A stretch of DNA of 64,000 nucleotides from Zygnema cylindricum (taxonomy: Eukaryota; Streptophyta; Zygnematophyceae; Zygnematales; Zygnemataceae): the NCBI GenBank assembly GCA_037447655.1, contig JBBHKE010003158.1, positions 1 to 64,000 on the forward strand, written 5' to 3'. The notes under the pieces are model-generated. The model was not told the origin of the DNA, did not search any database, and saw only the letters and a list, made by a program, of their open reading frames with translations. The position numbers and the translations under genes are program-made. This document shows positions 53,372 through 64,000 of this stretch, one piece after another. Each line of letters opens with the position of its first letter. Position 1 is the first letter of the stretch.

Positions 53372-54953
53372 TGTCATGGTGCATTGTGTCGGGACATGTA
53401 TTTTGTTTATTTGTAGGAATATTACGGGTTGAGGCTACACTAATTCCGGTTGTGTTAAAATCATACTTGAATGCATGATTTATTTTGTACTTACTTCGAA
53501 GAGACGTCGAGAATTCCGTCAGTTACACGGAGATACATATTTGCGTGCGCGATTTGAAGGTGCACGATTTGAATGGCGTACGCGGATATCGTTTGGAGGT
53601 CGTACAAAACAAGATAAACGAAACTCCACGATATTACATTTGTACTTTTATTTTTGCCTGTATTTTCACTTCAGTTGGAATTTCGCGATGTACGAATCGC
53701 GTGTACGCGGAGCGTTTGTTGGCACTTCGATTTTTGGTTCACATTGAAGTCGTGAACCCATGTAGGTTCACGCATACATGTAGTTAGGAAGGGTTTAATC
53801 CGCGAATTGTGAATTTTGTAACGTAGGCATATGGTCCTGATCGCTTATTAGAGAGAACCCAAACTAGTCACAAATTGTACAGTGAAATACTCTCACATGA
53901 TTAGTTAGTTAGCAAATGTCAGAAAGTAGTACTTTGGTTATTTCGTTAGTACTTAGACGAGTGCGTTAGGTTAGTACTCTCATAATTTGAGATTAAAGGA
54001 ATTGGTCGAAAAGGATTTAGATTTTTCTGCCTTTTTCCCTTGTCTTTTTCCTTAGTCAAATTGTCAATTTTTTCCCTGCAAGGCTTTTTCTGCCTTAGTT
54101 TAGTTGAGAGCTTAGCTTTTCTCTTTTCTCATTAAACTTTCATTGTAAGACCTACAAGTTAATTCACTCGGTTTCGGTCAGAGTCAGCACGGTTTCCCTT
54201 CAACAACCTCTTTAAGTGTGGATTCTGCATGCTTTCTTAGGTTCTTTCTAAACCTTTGTGGATGCCTTTGGTGAATTAGTGTTTGACTTTTCTTGTCTGA
54301 TTTCGTTGCCTTGGTTGGAGTTTGTTAGTGGTTTGTTAGAATCCGGTTATCTTGGATTCTTTATAGCTTTCAATCGCTGGCTTTCTATTATCATTTTTTT
54401 GCAATTGGTTACTAGTGTGTCAAAATCCGGTTTTCTCGGATTTTGTGCAGATTTTTAACGTTGCTTACTTGTATTTTCTTGTTGCTATTTCTACTTGTTT
54501 GTTAGAATTCGGTTATTTCGGATTCTCTGCATATTTTCATTGCTTGTTTTCTGGTTGTAATTTTCTGTAATCAGCGTGCCAAGATCCGTTTATATCGGAT
54601 TCTCCCAGATTCTCCGTAGATCTCCATTGTTTTTTTCTTGCATATTTCCGGTTTTGTTTTTCTTTATTTGAAATCCTAGACCTAACTATTGTAAGGAATA
54701 CGCCCAGACCGTGGAGCCTAGTGGCTACCCATCGGCTTAGTAACAAATGGAACTCTCTCTCGGCTTCCCACTCACCTTTCACCTTTTATCCTTTCCACAT
54801 GTAATCTCAATTTTACATTGTCATATTCATTTTAGCTTTGTATTATTATTCTTTTTGCTTCGCTATGTTCTTTGTTGTTGTCTATTTCACGTTTTCTACT
54901 CGCCAGCTGGTTAGGTTGCATATTTCTTGGTTTGATTAGACACATGCACGACA
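53372..54953 (+). mobile_element. solo LTR of family F inserted in the 40-bp array
   Basis: TGTCATGGTGC to CATGCACGACA, with short inverted ends TGTCATG/CACGACA. The array phase continues across it: ...ACACAAAGTG on the left, AATGTTAACGACAACAAG on the right. The flanking 5-mers AAGTG/AATGT are only partly alike, so the target duplication is decayed. No long ORF. Contains four degenerate repeats at 54334-54620. Confidence 0.75.
54334..54620. repeat. four ~80-bp units with AATCCGGTTAT..GGATT palindromes
   Basis: GAATCCGGTTATCTTGGATT (54340), AAATCCGGTTTTCTCGGATT (54423), GAATTCGGTTATTTCGGATT (54506) and AGATCCGTTTATATCGGATT (54582) recur about every 75-84 bp. In between are TTGTTAG, TTTCATTGC and TATTTTC segments. 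Confidence 0.75.
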
Positions 54954-55818
54954 AATGTTAACGACAACAAGAATTGTTACCTAACCTACATAAACTGTTA
55001 GGTCTGACAAGAATTGTTACCTAAATTACACAAACTGTTAGCGCTAACGGGAATTATTGCTTAGGTTACACAACTGTTAGCGCTGACAGAAATAGGTATC
55101 TTAATTACCCAAAATGTAACCGCTTATAGGAATTGTTACCTTACTTACACAAACTGTTAGCGCTAACAGGAATTGTTACCTAACTTACAAAAACTGTTAG
55201 CGCTAACAAAAATTGTTACCTAAATTACACAAACTATTAGCGCTAACGGGAATTGAAACTTAAGTTACACAAACTGTTAGCGCTGACAAAATTGTTATCT
55301 AAATTACACAAAATGTAAGCGCTAACAAGAATTGTTACTTAACTTATACAAGTAGTTTGCGGTAACATGATTGTTATCTTAACTACAAAAACTGTTGGCG
55401 CTAACAAGAATTGTTATCTAAATTACACAAACTATTTGAGCTAACACAATTGTTAACTAACTTACAAAAATTTTTAGCGCTAACAGGAAATGTTACCTAA
55501 CTTACACATAGTGTTAGCGCTAATATGAATTGTTACATAACTGACACAAACTTTTAACTCTAACCGAAATTTTTACCTAACATACAAAAACTGTTAGTGC
55601 TAACAAGAATTGTTACCTTATTTACACAAACTGTTAGAACTAACAAGAATTATTACCTAACTCTCAAAAAATGTTAGCGCTAACAAGAATTGTTATCGAA
55701 ATTACACAAACTGTTAGCGCTAATAGCAATTGTTAATAAAATTACAAAATCTGTTAGCTTTAACAAGAATTGTTACCTAACTTACACAAACTATTAGCGC
55801 TAACAATAATTGTAACCT
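54954..55818. repeat. 40-bp tandem array, block 4 (about 21 units)
   Basis: Same 40-bp unit; directly continues block 3 on the far side of the solo LTR and ends at the minus-strand LTR starting at 55819. Confidence 0.95.
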
Positions 55819-56163
55819 TGTAATTCTATGACCTCCATTGGTACACAAAATGTCCAGCTTACGTGAAGCCTCTAGGATAGTATATGATCTTTTGACTTTG
55901 ACAATGAATTAGTCCCACAGTGGGACGCAAAAACCTGACTAACTACACTTTTGTATAGCATGGACTCCCTTGAGTCGGCTGCAAAAAGAATCACTGAATT
56001 TGCTCACCTGAGTATTAAGTTATGGCTGTTCAAAGACATCATATTTGTACAGATGGCCTCTGGGAGAGAGAGGACTTTTCAATATTTTATAAGTCCTGAA
56101 AAACTCCTAATAGCTATTCTAAACCAATCAAAATAGAGTGCCCTAATTATCTTACATATAAAG
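55819..56163 (-). mobile_element. outer minus-strand LTR, 3' segment (interrupted by D1)
   Basis: The minus strand ends GTCATAGAATTACA at 55819 after ATGGAGGTCATAGAATTACA. It follows A/E-type LTRs outwards through the GACTCAAGGGAGTCCATGCT segment (55960) and ACTTATAAAATATTG (about 56085) to CTTTATATG at 56163. It resumes at 62140 after D1. Confidence 0.85.
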
Positions 56164-57019
56164 TGTTGGTTTATAAAAACTTTAGTCCTCTCTATATTAT
56201 GTGAGAGGAAAATAGAAGACTTAAAAACATTTTCGGGGTTTTTCTAAACTCCGTGTCAAAATTAGTGTAATTTGACAATACGAACTATATTAAACTAATG
56301 AGATCACATCGGACAGTTCATAAGAAAAGAAAGATCCCGAAATGGTGCGCACTTCTTAATTATAACAAACCGTCCGATGGACAAGATCAAACCGACAAAT
56401 ACTTACCAGAATCTGAAAGTGGACCACAGTGACAAGGTGGATCTCATCACTTATAAAAGTCTGAATGTTGGCGATAACCTTATGGAAACGGGAATTTGTC
56501 TTCACGATCATTTATATTAGTGTGTAGAGTTAGTGAAAGTCAGACGTAGACAATTAAGGGTTGTCCTATTGTATGAAACAAGTAGACCTACCGTTGACTA
56601 AATTAACATACACCAGGTACATAGTCAGACTACTTTAGAGTACGGTTAGAAAGTACCGTAGGACTCTTTACAGTACACTGATTGGCTAGGTAGGTTGTAG
56701 AAGAATTTATTAAGTATAAATTCTACGACTTAGTATTTTTATGTATTCCTTTATGAGGTTTCAAGGAGCACATATGTGCAATATAAGGGATATTCTTTGG
56801 GGTGTATCTCTTGGTTTAATTGGGCTTTTAGCTTGAAACTCTGTGAGTTGTCAGCACACAAGGTAAACTGTACTCTCAAACAGTTTGGGACCATTTGTTC
56901 ATATTGACTGCTTTGTGCGGTGGATCAAAGTTAGTATCTTGAGTGCTTCGTATTTTTGGTTCTGGGATGGCTCCTACTTCAGCAACTGCTGGTGCTGCGC
57001 CGGCTATCATAGAACAATA
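56164..57019 (+). repeat. D1 5' LTR (856 bp)
   Basis: TGTTGGTTTATAAAAACTTT to ATAGAACAATA. TATA-like AGTATAAATTC at about 56717. The gag ATG at 56967 lies 53 bp before the LTR end and gives MAPTSATAGAAPAIIEQ; the next codon is TAG across the LTR/internal border. Confidence 0.94.
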
Positions 57020-60000
57020 GACTACAGGCCTTCCCTCAAGAGTTCCTATCTTTGATGGCAAGGACTATATCTATTGGACAAATATGGTGGAACTGTACTT
57101 TCTTAAATCGAATTTGATGGACGTGGTGGACGGATTTCTGGCGGAATCAGACGCCAGCTGGAAGAAGAAAAATTTGCAGTGTCTCCACACTATTAAAATG
57201 CTTACTTCAAAGGAGCTCGCTATGGCGCATATTCACATGAAAAAGGCGTCAAAAATATGGAAATCTTTGAAAAAGATTCACACCAAAACTAATGTGCAAC
57301 ACCAGATGATTAAGGCTAGAAAAATCTAGGAGTATAAGTATACTGACGGTATTATGGCTGAGTATTGTTATGGTCTGAGAACATTTATAGTAGAAAATGC
57401 ATGTTAAAATGGTACGTTTCTTGATGATCTACAAGCTTTGTTATAAATGAGAGGGCTTCCTAGTGAATATAAAGGAGCCTCTGACAATCTGAAAAAACTT
57501 GCACAAACTGATTGGAATCTAGCAATAGCAATTCAGTATGTCTTACATAAAGAGTCTAGTCAAGAAGCATTTAAAGGTATTGGAAAGGTAGAAGCTTTTA
57601 ACACGCAGACTTTTAAAAAGGAACAGTTTCAGAATAGTCAGAATCAATTTCCTCGCAAACCTGACATGTGTTATTATTGTAATGCAAAAGAACATGGATA
57701 CAGAAGCTGCCGTGATTATATAAAAGCTTCTGAGACAGGTGTATTTTGACAAGGATGGTTTATCAGAAAACCGAAAATTCGACAACCTGCAAAAACATCG
57801 GCTTTTTCTTCAGAGACGAACAAAAACGAGGATGAAGTAGTCACTTTTTCCGAACCATTTGACAAGGAATTGTTTGCGCTGAACAACACAACTGAAGGAG
57901 ATGAGGACTTTGGGTGGATCATGGATACCGGAGCATCTCAACATATGTGCTGGAACAGAATATATTTTGATAATCTTCACCCAATATCTCCGAAGAAAAT
58001 TTATTATGCGGACGGACAGTTTGCCATATCGAGTGCTAAAGGCACGACAACACTCGAAGTTCTCATTGACGGTAAACAAGTTGAATTAACACTGAACAAT
58101 GTCCTTTATGTTCCTGACTTCAAGAATAATCTTTTCTCCACTTCGCTTGTAGAAAGCAAAGGCTTTGAAGTGCTGCTGAAAAATGGAAAGCAAGTAGTTA
58201 GTAAACAAGGCAGAGTAGCACTTGTAGGAACCCGAGGTCCAAATCTGATGTATAGGCTTGATATTGCCAATATTAATGAAAAAGATGTTTTGTATGCGGC
58301 TGTCGTGTATGACAATGACTTATGGCATAAAAGACTTGGTCATGTCCACTATGAAAGTCTTGACAGAATGGTTAAAGAAGGTATAATTATAGGAGTCAAA
58401 ATCAATAGCAAAGAAGAACATTTTTGTAATGGATGTGCTCTTGGAAAGATTCATAAAAGTCCTTTTCTTTTCGAAAGCAGCCATAGAGCAGCTAGAGTGT
58501 TATAAGTAATTCACTCTGATGTATAGGGACCTGCTCAAATACCATCACCTGGTGGATTTCGGTTCATGGTGACTTTTACAGATGACTATTCTAGGTTCAC
58601 AAAAATAAATTTTATGAAAGAGAAAAGTGAGGTGCTCTCTCATTTCAAATAATTCAAGATATGGAGCTAGAAAATTCACGGGGTTCTTATCTTAACGTTG
58701 AGATCAGATAATGGCGGGGAGTACTCATCACGGGATTTTATCAACTATCTTAAAGAAAACGAAATTTCTCGTCATTTAACGGTACCATATTCTCCAGAAC
58801 AGAATGGTGTAGCTGAGAGAGTTAACAGAACACTACTAGATAGTGTTAGATCAATGTTGGCGGACAAATATATATATACGAAATTTTGGGTTGAAGCCTT
58901 CGATTGTGCGGCATACATTAAAAATAGAATAGAATCTAGAGCAGTTAAAGGGAAGATGCCGTATGAGTTATGGGAAGGAACCAAACCAGAAGTTAGTCAC
59001 TTTAGAGTATTTGGAAGTTTTGTTGTCATGTTAGATAATTCTCCACATAAATGGCAAATGGAGCCAAAACGTGTAGCAGGAATCTTACTAGGCTACGATG
59101 ATCAATCAAAAGGATATAGAGTATACGTACATGATAAAAAGAAAATCTTTGTCTCTAGGACTACTAGAATTAAAGATGAAGAGAAGTCAGTTGATGTCTT
59201 TCAAATGACAGCAGAGAAAAAGGCTGAGAAAATTGCCGAATATGTTATTCTGGAACACAAACCGTGGCCGACCTTGAGTATAGGCTAAACATCGAACACG
59301 GATAGCGATTAAAATGTCTCATTGCTGAACTAGCGACGTGACGGAGTCGTGGCTGACCCTTCGACAGGAGGAGCAGGAGACGTCAACAAACCACGGGACC
59401 AAACTCACCCGACTTTGAACCAACGATGAATTGATAAAATTGTTGAACAAGAAAACGGCAGAAATACACGAATTAGGGACAAAACGACGTCGTCGCTAAA
59501 CGAGCGACGAGAGCATCTCGTCGCTAACTTACCGAACCAAAACACAAATGGTCAAACAGTATCACAGAAACGCAATGTAAGGCTTCCGTCAATTTCAGCC
59601 TCAGAATTTCCGGGGGGAAGAAGGACAAGTAGTCAACGAAATGCAAGTGCAAACCATTATGCATTAAATACAAATTCCGAGGAGCCTCTCGCCATTCCGC
59701 AATCGTTCTCTGCACCGGAAAAAGAACACTGGATACCAGCAACAAATGACGAAATGAAATCGATTATGGAGGCCCAAACATAGGAACTCGTGGAACTTCC
59801 TCCGGATCGTAAAGCAATTGGGAGTAAGTGGGTCTTTAAATTAAAGGTTAATCCAGATAATACCATTGACAGATACAAAGCTAGGCTAGTAGCAAAGGGT
59901 TATAATCAAAAAGAAGGAATTGATTATGAAGAGACATTTTCACCAGTTGTCAGATTTCCAACTGTCCGCATTCTGTTAACACTTGCAGCCATAGAAAATA

Positions 60001-61240
60001 TGGAAATACATCAGATGGATGTTAAGACTGCCTTTTTACACGGGGAACTAGAAGAAGTAATATATATGAATCAACCAAAAATGTACCTAGAAAAGGGAAA
60101 AGAAAATATGGTGTGCAGACTACTGAAATCACTTTATGGGCTCAAGCAGGCCCCAAGGCAATGGAATCTAAAATTAGATGAGTACTTGACTATTCTCGGT
60201 TTCACTAGGATAAGCTTTGATAACTCAGTTTATGTTATGGAAGGAGAGGATGGAACAATTTTTCTTGCAGTATATGTTGATGACTTGTTGATTTTTTCAA
60301 AAACGATTGAGGAGGTTAATAGAATCAAAACAACTCTCAAATCTAGATTTGAGATGAAATATTTAGGTGAAGCAAAGTACATTCTTGGTATACAAGTAGA
60401 AAGAGATAGAACTAAAAGGATTATTAAACTTACACAAAAAGAGGCTATAGGGAACATGCTAGAAAAATTTGACAAGAAAGATGTGAAGGGAGCAGCCACC
60501 TTAATGGACTTCATAAATAAATTGGAGGGAGCAGAAATAGACTCAAGAATATTTGTGGGAGAGAGTCTAGAAATAGGGGAGTCAGAATTCATTGAAAAGA
60601 TTCCCTATCGACAGATTGTTGGGAGTCTAATCTATTTTATAAATTGCTCGCGTTCGGATATTGCGGCAACAGTAGGTGCTCTAAGCACAAGTCTGCAGAA
60701 TCCAAGAAAATCAGATTGGGAGGCAGCAAAACGAGTGCTAAGATACTTGGCAGGGACTCGAGAGTTCAAGCTAACTCTAGGTGGAGACGAAGTAAAACTT
60801 CAAACGTGGAGTGATGCCAGCTACGGTGAAATGCCGAGCAGACGATTGACAACAGGATATGTTTTACAAGTAGGAAACGAAACGTGCTGCTAGAGCAGCA
60901 AGCTTCAGAAGATCAGTCCCCAATCAACGATGGAGGCAGAATACATGGCTGCATGCTTAACCATCAAGGAATTGCTATGGGTTAAATCTTTGCTTCAGAA
61001 GCTCGGGTTCATGCAAGTTGGTGTGGAAACTTTGTGGTGTGACAATCAAGCTGCCATTGCCATTGCATCTAATCCAGCACATCATTTCAAGAGCAAGCAT
61101 ATGGATATCAAGCTTCATTTTGTTCGAGAAAAAGTCTTTGCCAAAATTGTGAACTTTGTTATTTACCGAATGAGAAAATGGTGGCTGACATGTTGACAAA
61201 GGCCTTACCTGCTCCTAAGTTACAGTTTTGTAGATGATGC
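56967..61240 (+). pseudogene. D1 gag-pol, few breaks
   Basis: Gag: LTR-encoded start, TAG at 57018, then SRVPIFDGKDYIYWTNMVEL, KELAMAHIHMKKASKIWKSL and a perfect zinc knuckle CYYCNAKEHGYRSC (about 57667-57710). Protease: WIMDTGASQHMCWN (about 57915-57956). Integrase: HKRLGHVHYESLDRMV...CNGCALGK (58324-58450), VTFTDDYSRFTK, RSDNGGEYSSRDF (58699) and YSPEQNGVAERVNRTL, i.e. D, D, E all present although stops interrupt. RT from 59790 is open for 367 codons: KARLVAKGYNQKEGIDYEET, TAFLHGELEEVIYM, YVDDLLIFSKT and SDASYGEMPSRRLTTGY. RNase H continues after a stop with TMEAEYMAAC and WCDNQAAIAIA. 59280-59530 is a poorly conserved spacer. Confidence 0.93.
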
Positions 61241-61273
61241 TTGTGGGTTAAGTGGTTATGAGAGTTTAAAGCT

Positions 61274-61282
61274 TTAGGGGAG
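61274..61282 (+). other. D1 polypurine tract
   Basis: TTAGGGGAG immediately upstream of the 3' LTR start TGTTGTTTTATAAAAGC. Confidence 0.8.
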
Positions 61283-62139
61283 TGTTGTTTTATAAAAGCT
61301 TTAGTCCTCTCTATATTATGTGAGAGGAATATACAAGACTTAGAAACATTTTCAGAGTTGTTTTAAACTGCGTGTCAAAATTAGTGTAATTTGACAATAT
61401 GAACTATATTAAACTAATGAGATCACATCGAACGGTTCATAAGAAAAGAAAGATCCCGAAATAGTGAGCACTACTTAATTGTGACATACCGTCCGATGGA
61501 CAAGATCAGACCGACAAATACTTACGAGAATCTGGTAGTGAACCACAGTGACACGGTGGATCTCGTCACTTATCAAAGTCTGAATGTCGGCGATAACCTT
61601 ATGGAAACCGGAATTTGTCTTCACTTTCATTTATATTAGTATGTACAGTTAGTGAAAGTCAGACGTAGACAATTAAGGGTTGTCCTTTTGTATGAAACAA
61701 GTAGACGTACTGTTGACTAAATTAACATTCACTAGGTACATAGTCAGATTACTTTAGAGTACGGTTAGAAAGTACACTAGGACTCTTTACATTACTGTGA
61801 TTGGCTAGCTAGGTAGTAGTAGAATTTATTAAGTATAAATTCAAAGACTTAGTATTTTTATGTATTCCTTTTATGAGGTTTCAAGGAGCACATATGTGCA
61901 ATTTAAGGGATATTCTTTGGGATGTATCTCTTGGGTTAATTAGGCGTTTTGCTTGAAACTTTGTGAGTTGTCAGCACACGTGGTAAACTGTACTCTCATA
62001 TAGTTTGGGACCATTTGGTTATATTGACGGCTTTGTGCAGTAGATCAAAGTTAGTATCTTGAGTTCTTCTTATCTTTGTTTCTGTGATGGTTACTACTTC
62101 AGCAAGTGCTGGTGCTGCGCCCGCAATCATAGAACAACA
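61283..62139 (+). repeat. D1 3' LTR (857 bp)
   Basis: TGTTGTTTTATAAAAG to ATAGAACAACA. It includes, near its end, ATGGTTACTACTTCAGCAAG, the gag start codon and signal-less N-terminus (MVTTSASAGAAPAIIEQ), followed at once by the TAAAG target duplication. This proves the gag start lies within the LTR. Confidence 0.95.
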
Positions 62140-62542
62140 TAAAGTACTGAAGCCGCCGTACTTTATGTACGGATATATTTGGCACCACTCGCGGTCTGCC
62201 TCGTGGCTAATTGGTGAACGTCATTCTGTTCCTTTCTCTTCCGGTCATCCAATACGATGATGCCACGTGTCATTTCCTTCCATTTTGCCGAGCTGCTCCT
62301 AGATAGTTGTTCCGGCATACCGGCACTCATGTGTAACGTGCGTTCTTTTTACGGCGATCGACTTGAACCGTTGGATCTGACGACGCGCCGAATAAATGTT
62401 GACCGTTGAATTTCACCGGTCAATGTTCCGTGTTGACCGTTGAATTTCAACGGTCAACTCTCCGTTTTGATAGCGTGAAATTCATGCTTGCTTTGCGATC
62501 CGTCGATTGCGACATTTTCTTTCGTCCGTTGATGTTAAATGT
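62140..62542 (-). mobile_element. outer minus-strand LTR, middle segment
   Basis: Continues the LTR broken at 56163: a GTAC-rich segment (62142-62172), ATTGGTGAACG, CCACGTGTCATT and a triplicated AATNTTGACCGTTGAATTTC-like unit at 62393-62458. It is interrupted by the solo LTR at 62543. Confidence 0.75.
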
Positions 62543-63776
62543 TGAAATTCTATGTGCTCCATTGCCCACAGAATCGCAGATCCAAAAGAAGCTAATCTAG
62601 ATAGTGCCGACTCCAAGTTGATATAAACCCGAATGAATGATCCCTTGATAATCAAAACCCCAATACAACTTCACCCCTGTGAAGATAAGACCTTGTGTGT
62701 GCTCAGTTCCACCACAGAATGCAAAGCTTGAATATGTGTTTTGGACAGTATTCCCCACTTTGACTTTCCCACTGAATAAGAGCCACCCTGACACATAAAA
62801 ACCTTTGACCGACTACACCGCTGTGTAGCGTAGACTCCCCTGAGTCCACGGCAAAAAGAATCACTGAATTTGCTCACCCGAGCAGTAAGTTATCGATGGT
62901 CAAAGATGACCTTTATAGTAACAAGCTCTCTTAGAGAGAGGTACCGAAATATCACTAAGTCTTAGTCTGCCTACTCATGACTACCTACTACTAAACCCCA
63001 GTCCAGTAGGAACACTATATAGTACAAGAAGGTACAATGGGCGATGTACTTATTGTACGACCATTGTACGACAAGGTCTACAAGGTGACACCTGTCAAAT
63101 CGGAAGCCATGGTTCCTCCTCCCATCTTCTCCGGTATCAAATAATGTGGCGCCACGTGGCACCGCGTGACGCTATCTCCGTATGCCGCCAAAAGCTCACT
63201 TCGCGTGGCGGCTATAATGTCGGCCGTCCGATCAAAACATATTTTACACGGTTCAGATTCGCGTACATGTAGGAATTGCTCCTTTTGGTTAGTCTGCTAT
63301 TAATTAGCTGTTGCGTTAATGTTTATGTATTTATGAAACCCGTCACGTGTATCGTTTCGATAAAGCCTTATTGGTTAAGGCTTACGTCTACAAATATAAC
63401 CACGGATCATGGTTCAAATCTGGTTTAGAGCAGTTTTTGGTTATTTGTTAGTTTGTTAGAACTCTCTTCTTGTTTATGTATAAATACCTATTGTACCCTA
63501 TATATGCCATCGTTTACTCTAAGCTATAGGCTAAAGCTAACGTCCAAGTAGGATGTAGGTACCAGGATCAAATCCTGGAACCGTCATAACCATTTTGGTA
63601 CAAACTACGAATTAGTCTATCTCTTTAGACAGCCATGGCTCTAGCTCTCTCTCTGGTCTTCAGTGACTGCAACAAGTATGGGGACCGGAGAGAGTTGAGC
63701 GAGAAGCAGGTTGCCTTTGCTGACTTACTCTATTTATTTTTCCAATACAGACCTAGAAAATACATAAATTTCAACA
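62543..63776 (-). mobile_element. solo LTR, family A (1234 bp), perfect 5-bp target duplication
   Basis: Minus strand TGTTGAAATTTATG (63776) to GCACATAGAATTTCA (62543), flanked by AATGT at 62538-62542 and 63777-63781. Holds ATGGAGCACATAGAATTTCA (MEHIEF) at the end, a GTAC cluster (63020-63075) and a well-preserved tRNA-like B box (GGATCAAATCC, 63567-63577 on the plus strand). Very similar to the plus-strand solo LTR 6286-7514. Confidence 0.96.
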
Positions 63777-64000
63777 AATGTTTGTTTCATTTATTTCGTG
63801 TGGTACTGCATATCGTGCGGTACCATACGTTCCATGTTGCATTTCGTTTCATAAGATGTTAAATGAAATATGTCGTGTATGTTACTTTAAATATCTATCA
63901 AGTACAAACGTATGTAAGGAAAAGTCAAGACCTACCGGTTAAGGCGGGCGCCTATTCCGTACGGCATTCGTTCGAAGGGCACAGGATCAAAGTTTGTATG
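63777..64000 (-). mobile_element. outer minus-strand LTR, last visible segment
   Basis: AT-rich U3-like sequence with ACCGGTTAAGGCGGGCGCC and GTTCGAAGGGCACAGGATCA at 63934-63991, the tRNA-like segment expected at this place in the LTR. The window ends before the TGTTG terminus. Confidence 0.6.

Larger units (their letters stand above)
56164..62139 (+). mobile_element. complete Ty1/copia element D1 (5976 bp)
   Basis: LTRs of 856 and 857 bp, with identical 5-bp flanks TAAAG at 56159-56163 and 62140-62144. The domain order is copia-like and most domains are recognisable. The LTRs look roughly 90% alike by eye, so the insertion is not recent. It split the outer minus-strand LTR. Scattered stops make it non-autonomous, though long stretches stay open, notably integrase, RT and RNase H. 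Confidence 0.96.

Overview
The window looks like nuclear DNA of a repeat-rich green plant or streptophyte. Its one recognisable host gene is a plant-type aromatic-L-amino-acid decarboxylase split over many introns, and nearly everything else is retrotransposon, MITE, satellite or simple repeat. The species cannot be named from the sequence. One run of ten N (31917-31926) marks an assembly gap.

Layout. 1-9.5 kb: a MITE fragment, a Ty3/gypsy-like LTR with a gag-like ORF, a 184-bp tandem duplication, a decayed minus-strand copia gag/int fragment, LTR fragments, a solo LTR with perfect target duplication (6286-7514) and two adjoining MITE families (8328-9525). 9.5-17.2 kb: the decarboxylase gene on the minus strand, with seven exons identified (16595 down to 10668) that join in frame. 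First and last exons were not found, and the introns are full of minisatellites and purine/pyrimidine tracts. 17.9-20.1 kb: a hAT-type MITE with an 8-bp target duplication and another TA-flanked MITE. 20.1-26.0 kb: a complete but decayed minus-strand copia element (C1) with 5-bp target duplication CTAGT. 26.1-44.9 kb: a nest of copia elements in both orientations, solo LTRs and recombinant junctions. 44.9-55.8 kb: a 40-bp tandem repeat with a GTTAGCGCTAAC core, broken into four blocks by copia family C sequences, a ~200-bp dimeric satellite and a 1.6-kb solo LTR. 55.8-64 kb: a minus-strand LTR split by a complete copia element (D1, target duplication TAAAG) and by a solo LTR (62543-63776, target duplication AATGT).

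How the parts work together. All the copia-like families here share one architecture. The gag start codon lies inside the LTR, a few to about 20 codons before its CA end, so a solo LTR carries the gag initiator and the LTR/primer-site junction lies inside the gag reading frame. In the best-preserved copies the sequence right after the LTR is GGTTATGGGCCC or a close variant. This is the complement of the anticodon arm of initiator tRNA-Met, not of a tRNA 3' end, and points to half-tRNA priming as in Drosophila copia and yeast Ty5. Two LTR boundaries with perfect target duplications around complete elements (C1, D1) and three around solo LTRs support this. No copy looks intact: all gag-pol regions carry stops, frameshifts, deletions or nested insertions.
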